From the NCBI GenBank assembly GCA_026874595.1, contig CM049312.1, positions 23,617,956 through 23,681,955 of the forward strand: a stretch of DNA of 64,000 bases, given 5' to 3'. This document shows positions 50,163 to 63,700 of the stretch, one piece after another. Under the pieces are notes generated by a model. The model saw nothing but the letters and a program-made list of their open reading frames with translations, was not told the DNA's origin and made no database searches. Each line of letters starts with the position of its first letter. Positions within the stretch are counted from its first letter, which is position 1. The translations under genes and the position numbers were made by a program. The DNA comes from Sipunculus nudus (Eukaryota; Annelida; Sipuncula; Golfingiida; Sipunculidae).

Positions 50163-50271
50163 TTACAAAATGTCTACTTTCTTAATAGTCCTGCCAGAGG
50201 CCATGACCTCTGCGACCTCTGCTACAAGTGGATCATAATTCAAACTTGCCACAGCCTGGACGTTTTCACCT
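50163..50271 (-). CDS. AIFM3: AIFM3-like, last coding exon
   Basis: Acceptor TTTGATTACAG; starts with the third base of a Lys codon split by the intron (AA|A). Encodes [15 protein letters not shown] through [11 protein letters not shown] and TAA at 50,163-50,165. Confidence 0.88.
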
Positions 50272-53200
50272 CTGTAATCAAAATAATTCAATTTTAAATT
50301 CAATATTTGACATTGCTATACAAGAGAATAGCTCTAAATACCATACAGATGGTTGCTACCACCTGCTGTAATGTCAACATATCAATTTTAGTAGCGAACT
50401 CCCACCACCAAATTTACCAGTAGAAACCGTGCTCTATGGGCCAAACAATTTTATTTACCAGTACCGTAAATGGGTAACAGAGAAATCTTCGAAGCTGTAT
50501 CTCTTTATACATAGTACATACAATAAGGTTTTAATAAATAACTCTGAGGCTTTGAAAAGTAGGTCAAGATGACCCATCTTCAAACTAAGCCCAGATTCTG
50601 TTGATATACATCTGCAATGAAGAAATTAAGTGCCTATGTTTAATTCTCTTTGAGATATCCTCTTCTTCAGGTAAAAGTTAAAATTGACATACAGACAGTT
50701 GGATAGATAGCCTATATGGATGCATGAAAGCAACTCAGTGAACCACTTCTGCAGAAACATATTTCTAGTTGTTACCCTTGTAAAGAAAATAACCATGAAC
50801 AACCAAGGCTTGTATTATGAATGTGACCACAGACTGCCATTCATTCTGCAGTACATAGGGGTACCTATAGATAAAGTGAGATGGATCCCAGTAATACAAG
50901 AATATCATAATCACCACCGACCAAATAAAATGTCTACCATTACCTTTTAACACTTCTGATAATATAGTTATTTCATGATTGGGAAGAGTAGTGAGGTCCA
51001 AGCCTATTCATACACATTTGTCTAGTATCTTATTACCTGGACATGGTACATTAAAATGAATGAACAATAACTAAATTGACACCTTGACAGAATAATATAT
51101 ATATAAAGTGACCTCTGACCTCATTAAATATGTGTGGATTTTGCTGGAATTCGAACCTAGGCGAGATATTATATTGACTTATATTTTTTTTAGTTTAACA
51201 AAATCCATAATTTTCTTCATAAGTTTTCATGTCAAAACCACAAAGTAGCCTCGAAACTGCTGCCCAGATAATTTATTAGTAAGTAGTTATGGTGAGTCAC
51301 ATGAAAATCCATTAAAGCCCCAGTAAGTTATCATGGTGACACTAAATGTTAATGGACAGATGGGTATACCATAATACATCCCATCATACAAGGGCATTTA
51401 AAAAAATATTTAAATCACATACTTAGTGTAATATGCCACAAACTTCAGATCAGCAGGACTTCCATGAACAATGACATCTTCATAACCAGGGCCGTATCCT
51501 TCAAAAGAAAGAGTGTAAATGAACTACACAACTGAAAAATATGCTGAAAATTATTACCTGTCATAGAATACTACAAAACTACAGGTTGTCTATTGACCCC
51601 TGTCAACAGACTCCCATTGACCACTGACCATAATTTCAATAAATTCTGTTAGTGTTTTCTTGGAGGAAAATGGCATTTCTAACTTGTAAACATTTTACAA
51701 TGTGGTTTACTGTATGTGGTTTTGTATATAGTAAGGTGTGTAAAATAAAAGAATAATTTTTCTCGAAAAAAGGTACTGTCAGGTCTATAATTCATTGTCT
51801 ATTTAAGGTTAAATTTAATATTCTATCAAAGTAAAATCACAGAGAAATTAATGATAATTATACATAAGTAAAGCTGCAGTGATATAGACAAGTCCATAAC
51901 ATCTGAGTCCAATTTACAAGTCCGAGTCCAGGCCACTCAAGTAAAATTCAAGTCTAAGTCCTTGAGGTTTGAATACAAGTCCACCTTCTTCAAGTTCGAG
52001 TCACTTGGAAGCCAAGTAGAAGTCCCAGTGCAAGTCAAATACACATCTCCAATAAGAAGAAATTTTAAATTGTTATTTTAGCTTATTATGTGTATTTTTA
52101 AGTTAGTTTATACATGCTTTTTACTTGAATTTTAAATAACCTTTCAGCTCCTAATGCCAAACTAAAGTTTGGTAAATATAGTCTTATTTAGTATGCCTAG
52201 TATTCTGTTGGTTGTTCACACACATATATTAGTCTTTTAATTTATGTGACAAGAGTTTTTTTTTTTACTGGACTCGAGACGGACTTGGTCTGATTTCTTG
52301 AGTCCTTACCTCTGAGTCTGAGTACAAGTTGAGTCCAGAACTTTTGAGTCCAAGTCCAAGTCCTAAAAAAGTGGACTCAAGTCCGGACTTAAGTCAAAGT
52401 CTAGAGTCCTACATTACTGTACAGCTGATAAATAAGTCACCATGAAATGACCTAACAAGAAACAGTGGAAATATCATACCTGCATATCTCAAACTCTTTC
52501 CAAACATCATTGTCCAAAAGAAAGGCACGCTCTCAAAATCTGTAGGTTTACCCACCATGTTCAATGCAGCTGTGCGACCTGTTGGGTAAAGTTAAATGGT
52601 ATGAAGGATTTAAATTCTAACAACCTTCACTGTAATTATTTAAAGTGATAGAAATATATACAAGTTACATTCAACAAGGGTAAACCAAACTAGTTTTTCC
52701 TTATATCATTATATTGTAAGTTTTCCTTTTACCATGAAGGTGACACGGCTAGGCAGCAAATGTATCACAATGAATTTTACTCAAGTATACCTTAAAAAGT
52801 ACCAAAGGTATAAGCTTAGCTTTTTCACATCTGCATTTTAAAGGCACCAGGAGTTTTATATTTCCAACCCCTTTTGGATGTCTCCACTTTGAAGGCTCAT
52901 TTCCTTACAGAATACTTATTGAAATCTTATCCTGCTCTTAACAGCCTTTTGCCAGCAAACACTCTACACAGACAGATTCTTGCCTGGACCCTGTCCTAAA
53001 ACTACTCATGTGTTGCATTCTAAAACACTTATCAAACCATGACAGGTTTTCTCTCATTTTCCCAAAAACGTTCATGAGAGCTGCGAATGTGCATACACAA
53101 AAACCAGGATGGCACAGGTCAAAGGTCAAAACTGTGGGTATGCTGTTAAGGTATACAATGACACAGAAGTAAACTAAAGCTTTATACCATGAGAATGAGC

Positions 53201-54131
53201 TATCTGCCAATGGCCGATGTTGACGGGTTGACCTCCAAGCATGCTGAGAGGAAATTCCACAATATCTCCAGCAGCGTAAATACTCTCCACATTAGTTTGC
53301 AGGTTCTGAAATATTCAAAAATTAATCATATGTGTCACCCTCAACACATATTACATTAAATACTGATATATAAAGTCTAGGGTTAGGGAAACAAACAATG
53401 ACCATGATAGGTTTAAACATTTCTATGATTCAATTGAAAAATGCCTACCTGGTTATCTATAATTGTTACCTGACTACTGTAACTTGTATTTCTATTTCCC
53501 AAAGGGGACTTAACTCTATTCTGAAAGAATACATGGAATAATTATTTAAAGTCTAGTGAAACAAAAAAATTGACTGTGATATGTTTGATACAGACATTTC
53601 AATTTTATGATTCAGTGCAAAATGCTTTAATTTTCAGTTGAAACTGTTACTTGACTACTGTGATTTGTCAGTATTAAAATACATTTTAATTTGTATAGCA
53701 AAGGAGTCCACTCATAGCATTACAGATCTTGTGCACATGATTAAGTTATCCAAGAATATAAATACATAAAATCAGGAAAATAAAAGAAATCTGATTCCTG
53801 TATACATGTAAATTGTCTAACATGTGCCAGTCCATAGGTGGAAGAACTTGATATACCTTTGTATATATTTTCTTTATTTAATCAATCTTATGCAGCTGCA
53901 TTAAAACTATTGTCGTCAGTGCTAAGGTGGAAGGACTCAATGTCAGAGGGAGGTGGGGGGAGGGGGGGGGGGGCATGGTGGGAGTTACAACACCTTTGCA
54001 TATACATACATATATGAAATTTAATTCAACAGTGCTTACAGGAAAAAAGTATTCAAAATTATTAAACCATATAAAAAACAGGCAGATGGATGGAAAAAAA
54101 AAGTTTCAATGCCACTGAGGCAAGAGAATAA

Positions 54132-54215
<84 letters not shown>

Positions 54216-57200
54216 TGATTTTAATGTCTCACCTTATTTACTCCAATTTGGCCAAATTTGTTCATCTCCAAAACAGAATCTTTTAAGAATCCTGTAGCAG
54301 CTGCTACCCCTATATTGAAGATTAAAGAACATTGTAACAGAGAGTGACATGACCTGGTCTTTTTGATAAGGTGCATTTACAGCATGATTCATCTCTTAAT
54401 ATGTTGTCTTAAAGGGACCTTTTTACATGTAAAGTGAGTCTAATAATCATTAAGTACACTGTTTCCTCCTGAAAATATTATGGTATGAGCAAAAAATTCA
54501 TTCTTAAACTGTTTCCTTCCTCCTATGCTACAGTGCAAATAAGTTTGCACCAGGCAAGATCTGTGGAGCAAAATATGCACATGCCACCTGGTGGCTAAAA
54601 TGCACAACTTTAAAAATCAAAATATATAAAGCATTCAACTGGTGTTTTATTCTGTGTTTAATCTTTCATGTATTTTCTCCTTGTTTGTGAATTGTTGCAC
54701 CTGCTCAAGATCAGACCTTTTTTCAATGCATCTTGTTATGTAGAGCCCCGTTTTTTCATTTTAACGGAAAAAAGAAACAGAAAAACGGAAAAGGGTTTGA
54801 AAACGGAATTAGGGTTTAAAAACGAAATCATATTTAATGCACGGAATACAGCGGAAAGTTGGATTCAGAGCAGATTTAAACTGCAAATAAAGAAATTTTC
54901 AGCCAATATTTTATAAAAAAAAATTTTTTAAACTGCGCCAGCCATCCACATAACAAGCAAGGTCTGCAAATTTCAGCTCACAAACGTTCCAGTAAGCACC
55001 AAGCTTTGATGTTATGATTATTAACTAACATCCCTGAAACGCTGTTACCGCCATTATGTAACATGCAATGATGTGGTATCGCCGTGCGGTGGTAAGCAGC
55101 CAACCAAATCAAAATTATTCCAGATTCACCTCTTCGGTCCATTAAACAAAGTTTTACACAGGTTAAAAAGACATGATTGCTGACTAACAATGTTGTGGTC
55201 TCGTATAACCATATTAAAGAAGCAAACAGATCAAAATCTTCCAGTGGGAAAAACCAATCTTACTGCATGTCAAAGTGTCTCTGAGGTGAAATAGCTTTGA
55301 ATATAATATTACTATACTTGTAATTACTGATCACTTGCAAATTACTGAAATAATAGACGGTAAAACGCAGACAGAACAGGTCCTTACTGACTTTTATACA
55401 GATGAAGACCAACTGTCTGGTCTATTCAGTGAACACAAGCGCAAGATAACTTACGTGAGGGCCTGACAAAGAACCATTTATGCAAAGGACAGAGTATAAT
55501 TTTATATATATATAAGTAACTGTGGCATCAATGATAGCAGTATTTAAATTAAAAACAGCTTATTGAACACATAATCCATTAAATCATCCTGATTTTACCA
55601 GATCTAACTCTTAAAAGTATGTAGCAAGTATATTACATAGAATATAAAGATTAAACGGAAAATTCTAGAATTTTTGTTTTATTCAAACGGAAAATAAATT
55701 TTTTATAAAACGGAAAAAACGGTGCTCTAGTTATGTTAAAAGCAGACACACTTCGACTGTGTTTACTAACACAGAACCAAAACAACGTATAAAAGAGGTG
55801 AATGTAAGATACTAAATCATTTTGCTCAGATTAATTTTCTGTGAAAGGTTTGCATTCAGCTAAAATGAAGAAACAGCAAGAGATAATAAACATTAATGCA
55901 ATATTTAAAATAATATGTACCTTTAACCTTCAATACCTGTTAAACTCATCCTTAGGTAATCTGTATGATGTAGCAGTCTCACATTTAAATTCACGGAGAT
56001 TACTTTGTCTAAATAACCAGGATGCTCATTAAAACAGCGACAGTTTCATGAAGAAAACATTGATAACTGAGAATAATAAATAAGTTATGAAGTAACATCA
56101 ATTATGAGTAATTAATAGTGATAATATCGATGGTATCATATCTAAATGACTGAATAATAAACACAACCTTGCTTAATCGTCTGCATCGAAATAAGGCCAC
56201 ACTTCCTCTTAATTATTAAAGTATTAATATATTGTTTATAATGTCTGAACAATTATTTTTACATGTCGACATGATACAAATTTTTTTTATATATTTTGCC
56301 TAAACATCTGCTGTGCTGCTTTTACCAATAAAATTAATGAACACTGCCAAGTTTCTAATTTATAAGCCTGCTGCTGTTAAATGGATTCAGCACATAGTTT
56401 GCTTCTCAAAGTATACAAATATTACGTAAATCTGAGCACAATTGCTGACACAGGATTACCTGTTCCAATGACGACAAGATCAGCTGGCAGTCTAGTTCCG
56501 TCATTGAGGACCACACCGTCCACACAACCTTCAGTCCCCGAGATCTCCTTGATTCCCATCTCACCGATAAACTTGACACCAGCATCAGTGTGTAACTGTA
56601 GATATAGGGTCACATCATAGTATCATACACAAGAAACAGAGCAACACTGAGATTGTGAAAGGAAAGCATATGTAATTTATGGTGTTAATGAATGAAAACA
56701 TAACTCGCTTAAATACTTTGCAACCACTATGCTTGAAACTGTCTCCTGATCAGAAACAATTATTTGCATGGCCTCATGGACTGCTGGCAGGTATAACATT
56801 GTAACAAGTTTACCCTAGAGGCTGCTGGCTCAAATTGACTTGGGGAGAACACAGGTTTAGATACTTTTTGCAGCTTATAATCACTGATCATTGCTTATCA
56901 AAGATAAGTTTAGTGAAAAACACTGCTAAAGTGTATTTTACATATGATTTCAATAAAAAAAAATTGTCCATTTATGATGAATATGACATATTTCAGCTGA
57001 TATATTATAACATTTTCGGTATTCAACTTAAGTGGAATGTCTCGTTTTCTCAAAGGGTCACTCATAATTAACCATAGGTTTCCCGGTTGGCTATGACCAG
57101 TTGGATGGAGTTACTATGTTAATCAAAACAAACCTAGTGTATTTGTTTTTAAAAGTGTCAAGCAAGTTGAGTTGCATGACACTTAGGGATGATGCAAGTA

Positions 57201-60200
57201 GATTTGAACGTACAGTCAGAACAAAGGAAATACGCCACATGTGGGACAAAGAACAAGTTACATGTGAGTTATGTAGACAGAGTAAGGTGAAAGGGACCAG
57301 TATATCATGGAATTTGGAATTAATTTTTCTGATCTATTGGTAGTCCTTCAGTAACCTTAAACTACTGACAATAGTCAACAGAATTTGAAAGTTCAAAATC
57401 ATGATTTTGGCATCACAGCTTGCTGAATCTAGATAACTATGTGGATCTCTTTACTGCTCAGAGGGCAACTACAGTGCACTCAAGATTTGCACCCAGGATT
57501 CATTCATATGGCTCCATTCTGTGAGGTCAAATGTACTTCTTATTTATTTTTCCATTTAACTGATATAAACTCTCTCCGGGGGTAGGGTATAAGCTTTCCT
57601 GAACTTTGTTTTGGCTAAAAAAGTTTGTTTAACTGCTTGCTTTTACTGTGTGTTCCATTTTAGAAATTTAAATTTTCAAAACTGTCCAAATTTCATACGA
57701 AAATTAATGTGACTTTCATAAATGCATATACCATCAGAGAGAACTCTGTCCCAGGTTTAAAATGATATATACTTTATGTAGTCTAATTAATGTGCATTTG
57801 AAGCAATTTTGGGTTAATTTATAATTGTAGGTTTTTTGTCATGGATGCTACCTTAAGATATCTACAAGACTATCATGTCGGTGATGAGTCATGGTATCTG
57901 AGAGAATGGGATAAGGCTGACAATTAATCTATTGGGTGGTGCAGACTAGGGCAGGAGGACACAGGTCTACAAGTATAAACAAATTTATATTTACTCTTGT
58001 TTAAGATTTATCCCTAGCTCTGTATCTACAGCAAGACCTGTTTTCGTGTCCAAGAGACTTTTCTAAAATCTGATTTTTCCTGCAGAAAAATATTACCTTT
58101 AAAATGGCTTCACCAACTTGTTTTCCGAGGGCTCTTTCGAAGGGCACAGACACAATGTCTAGCACGGTCACTGAGGCAGCAGTCTTAGCCATGGCTGCAG
58201 CCACTTCCATCCCTTCATTGTAAAACAGAGACAATCAAATCAGCAAATTATACTTCTATGAAAAGAGAAATCTCTTTGTCACTACTCAAACTTTCTTAAC
58301 ATTTTACATGTTATGTGTTGGGATGTTATAAGTTTTTTATACAGTGACAATGACAGAATAGTATTGTGTTACTATGACATCAGTATCAGGTGTATTAGCT
58401 CCAGCCCTCATATCACACTTGTCAATTCTTTGTCCCATGATTCTGGAACTACCTAAATGAGGGCAAATCCCCACAGGGATTATAATGGCTGCTTCAGCTG
58501 CATGTTCACTGTGGAGCTGAGAAAGTTACAAGATGAACTTGGCTGAAAGACCTGGAAGGCAATATGTAAAGCCTGATGACACTTACATCATTACTGATAT
58601 AAAATGATAAACCCCCTTTAATTTATTTTTATGTAACTTAATGTTGCTGAATGTGTACAAGGATCTGTCTCCCAGCATCCACCAAGCCTTTTTATTCAGC
58701 ATTGCTTTTTCTGTATTTTTGGATTAAAAATATAATCTTATCTAGAATTCTACATGCTGCATTTTACAAAACAATGTACACTGACTGTTTTTCTTATTCA
58801 TGTATTTATGTGTTTACAGATAAGCTACATTTATGACAAAATATTCTTGGCCCTTTAGAACATTTTATCTATTATTATGAGGCAAAACGAGAATAATGTA
58901 AAATTAAAAGGGGGTGTGCTAATTTTACCTATAAATGATCCACCTATGACAACCAGGTTTTTGCCGTTTCCTTGTTCCGCGATGAAGCTGGCATCTTCAG
59001 GTGTACGCAAGGTGCGCACGTTCTGTAGATCCACTCCAGGGAGAGGGAGGAGGCGTGGCCTGAAAGCAGATGAAATTATATGCAGATGCACTTTAAGATA
59101 TGTGAGGACTATGTGGCTTAAATAACCCTATGTTTAGACTGTCCTTTTTATATTTTTGCCCTTTTTAGAAATGATTATGTTGTTGAAATAAAATACCCTT
59201 GTGCAGTTCATGGTCCTTTTAATGTAAAATTTATTATGTCTGATTAGGTTATATATAACTAAGTAATAAGGACACCTTGCCTTTTAGAATAACAAGGGAC
59301 CCATGGGTCACGGCGCTCAGCTGATCCTGATTGGACTATAAATGTATCACCATTGTGATACTATATTGAGTAGATAAAGCTTAGAATATCATGGTCATGT
59401 TGGGTATAAAGGAATATAATGTAATATGTGAGTAAAATGATATATGAAATAACCTGACTGATGGATTAATATGGAGTAAAATATAGTGGTTTATTTTTTA
59501 TTTATTTGGGAGGGGTCGAAAAAAGCAATTTATTTGAGCAAATATGAATGCAATGACAGTATGCTATAAGCAGTGGTATAATGATGATAAGGCTATTTGT
59601 TGAAGGATCTATAGTGTATGGAAAACTGCAAGCTTTCAATTTGACAGATAAAAGGTTATGATTTACTATACTGATGAGGGGATTTATGAATTTGTGACTG
59701 TATGACATAATATCTTGACAAGATCGGTCTTGACAAGGTGCATTATTTTGATGCCCCTCACATCTACATATTACACAATATTGACATAATTTCTGGCATG
59801 TACATAGGTACCTATGGACAAATGGTCAACAGTACTGAACCACCTGGAAGGTTAAAATCTTAAAAATATGATGAAATGTAGATAATGTTTGAGAGGAAGA
59901 GGTAATCTGGGCCATGGTTGGTTTATATGATTGAAGAAAATGTTGCAAATAATATTTGAGACCTGACCATGCCTTTCCATTGGTTACCTTTTTGATAAGC
60001 TGTTGACAGTTCAACAGTTTACACATTTGTCTGATGAGATCCAATTTATTTGGTAAACCTTTTTTATCAATTTTATGATATGTATACAGTTGCCATAACG
60101 TCCTCATTCCACAGGTGCAATGACTTGATAGGGGGGGGGGGGGGGAGGGGTGATGTGTTATGATCAGAGTTACAATGCCTCTGTCTCTCTGTAGATATTT

Positions 60201-60663
60201 TCTTTAATTATTAAATTTTATGCTATAGCCATAGAACTATTGTTCACAGTGCCAAGGAGCAAAGCCTCAGTGGAGTGAAGAAGGGGATGGTGAGAGTTAC
60301 AACACCCTTGCATATACATACAGGATATGAAATTTAATTCAACAGTGCTTATAAAAAAAAAGGGTATTCATGAACATTAAATATTTAAAACAGAAAGAAA
60401 GATGGAGAAACAAAGCAAATAATTTTTTCCCCCATTCTACCCCATTTTACCCCATTAACAATATTTGCATTTATTCCTTTTTTTCATTACATAATTTTAA
60501 TCCAAGTTTCCGAATGTTACTATAAATTTACAGTATAACATACATGTGATTGTGAATATTTCAGTTGATTCACATTTCTAAATTGCATCAATATTTATAG
60601 CTAATGTATCTAGTTTATAGTACCTGTCAACAGAATGGGATGGAGGGAGCAAGGGAGGCAATT

Positions 60664-60704
<41 letters not shown>

Positions 60705-63700
60705 GAAAGATGGAGAAAGAAAGAGAAAAAGCAGAGGAGAGAAAGAGAGAGAAAGAGAGACCTAGACTGCCAGAGAGAGAGAGAAAGAGAGGCTCTCTGG
60801 TAATTACTGCCTGACCCAGCCTGACCCAGACACTCACAGTGGCAGTAGGTCAGACCTGAAGATGTTATGTAACTGCCCAGTACACTGCATTTATACTGAT
60901 CTGATGCAAACAATGAAGACATGGTACCTGGAAACTTAAATAAAATCTACAGTTTTTGATCAATTGGTTTCAAATTTCAGATTTTAACAGATGAAATGTT
61001 AATGTGTACATGCTGTGAAAATTATATCCACAGCACTTACAGGAAAAATTTGAATATTTATATTTTTTTAAATGGTATCAGGAAAAAAAGAAAAGTATTC
61101 TCAGCTATAAAACTAATACATGTGTTAAAATTAATCCAAGGATCAAAACACCCAATATATCATACCAGGAGCAAACTGGAGTTGGGAATGTTTAATTTTA
61201 TGAACTGAAATAAAGGACCAGCAATATAAATTTTGATTATTTAGCCAGTCTCATGTAACAACTGATACAACTATGAGTTATAAGTCAAACAAATTAAAAT
61301 CTTTAATGAACACTTGTCTGAGTAATATTTTAAATTTTTGACATATTTATTTATTATTTTAATTTTGTAATAAATATAAACCAACAAGTTAAAGACCTGG
61401 AAAAGACCTGGAAATTTAGATTAATTTAATATAATCAACTGCATTCTTGTCTATCATTATCTTGCTTCATATAATCCCTAATAGTAAACAACAATTTATT
61501 TTAATTAATTATTTTTCATTTTTATGGTTGAAATGAAAAATACCCAATGGTGACTGCATGGTGTTATTTGAAATACAATTTTGGCCATCCATGGAAGATC
61601 CATAAATGATCAGTAATTGCAAGGTAATCCCCTGTAACTCATTAACTATAAATTCCTTTTCCATTTATTTTTTTAAGTTCTTATCATAAACCAAATATTA
61701 AAAAAAAAGTTTATTGTTATGTTTATGGCCTAAACAAATACTAGTGGAGGGGGTTGGACAGTTAGATCCAGTTGAAGCTACCCAATAGCTGGCTGGTTGC
61801 AGAGTGCCTCGCTTCAAGCATGCATAATTGGCCTGAAAGGTCAATGTGGGGACATAAAAGAGGGGCTTCAGTACAGCCAAGGTGTGATATAGTCTCATAA
61901 AAACTTTCATAAAAGCTAGTTTTTGACCAATACCTTTTATAACTTCAGAATTTAGAAGCTTAAATCCTTACCAGTGCAAGATATGAAAATTAACATCTAA
62001 CTGTATGCAAAATTTAAGGAACTTAGAGCTGAAGCTGGGGAGCTGAGCTCTAGTAAACTGCATAACACAAGCTTGGTGTAAACAATATATGACATGGTGC
62101 TTTAAAACTTGAATAAAATCTACAGTTTTTGATCAACTGGTTTTAAATTTTTTGTTTTAACAGTTGAAATGGTAACAAAAACATGCTTTAAAAATTAAAT
62201 CCACAGCAGTTACAGGAAAAAAACGTGCCATGGTCAAACTTGGGCAAAATTTAAGGTACCAATTTTATAATTTTGCCAATATTTAAAAAAATTTAACAGA
62301 TTTTGATCTAATTTTTGGTATACAATTAAATTTTGATTATTTAAAGTAGTATTACTGAAAAAAAATTCCTACCTTTAACACTTTTGGTCTTAAGTGACAA
62401 AATATCTTTCCTCATTTTTTTACAAAGTCCATTATATTTGGGCCCATAACTTTTTTAAATTAAATAATACTGACTTAATTTCTGGCATGTACATATGAAC
62501 CATATAGAGGAATATTTATGGTAAAAATAAAGAAAATCAGATGAGTGGTTTTGATATTAGGCAGTCCTGAAGTGTGAATATAGATTTCTAATAAAAAATT
62601 GAGGTTTTTCTTTAATATCTCGAAGGAACGAAGTCATATTGACCCAATTTTTGGCATGGTAGGAGATTTTGGGGACATCTAACTATATGCCGAATTTCAG
62701 ATTCGTAGGTAGAACGGTGTCGAAACGTGCCAGTCTTACGGACGGACATTCAGACGGACAGAGGGACGGATAGACGGACGGACGGACAGACGGACGGACG
62801 ACGGACAATGGACCACGACTATAGCTCAGATGACTTATAGTCAGCTGAGCTAAAAATTGTCAGATGAATGTGCCTGATCAGGTAGGTTTCCCTCTACTTA
62901 TATAAACAGACTGCATGATCCTACTGGAAAATACATTGTCCACAGACACTGAATTAATTCAATATCAAATAACAAGCATGAACAGTTCAGTCTTTTTTCA
63001 ACTGAACATACATTACTAATAAATATATTAATCACTGTTCTGCCTCAACACCTCTTTTCTTCTTACACACCCTTCAACTAAACACACAACCACTTACCCA
63101 TTTACAGATCCTAAACTTTAATACACTAGCATTTACCCACTTACACATCCTATAACTTAAATACACTTCCGCTCACCCACTCATAAATCCAACCACAAAT
63201 ACACAATTACTTCCACATTTAAACATCCTGTCACTTATATGCACTACCATCTAACCACCTACACAACATTCAACTTAAATACACTATCACTTACCCACTT
63301 TCACAATCTTGAACGTAAATACACTACCACTTACCCACTTGTACAACCATCAACGTAAATAAACAACCACTTATCCACTTGTACAACCTTCAACATAAAT
63401 ACACTAGTCTACCACTTACCAACTTGTACAACCTTCAACGTAAATACACTACCACTTACCCACTTGTACAACCATCAACGTAAATAAACAACCACTTATC
63501 CACTTGTACAACCTTCAACATAAATACACTAGTCTACCACTTACCCACTTGTACAACCTTCAACGTAAATACACTACCACTTACCCACTTGTACAACCTT
63601 CAACGTAAATACACTACCACTTACCCACTTGTACAACCTTCAATGTAAATACAACTTACCCATTTACACAACCCTTAACTTAAATACATTACCACTTACC

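Noticed and set aside
56381-56620. 79-codon plus-strand frame
   Set aside because: Antisense shadow of the AIFM3-like exon at 56,460-56,595.
60610-60922. Ser/Leu-rich minus-strand frames resembling signal or membrane segments
   Set aside because: Translation of the GA-rich tract.
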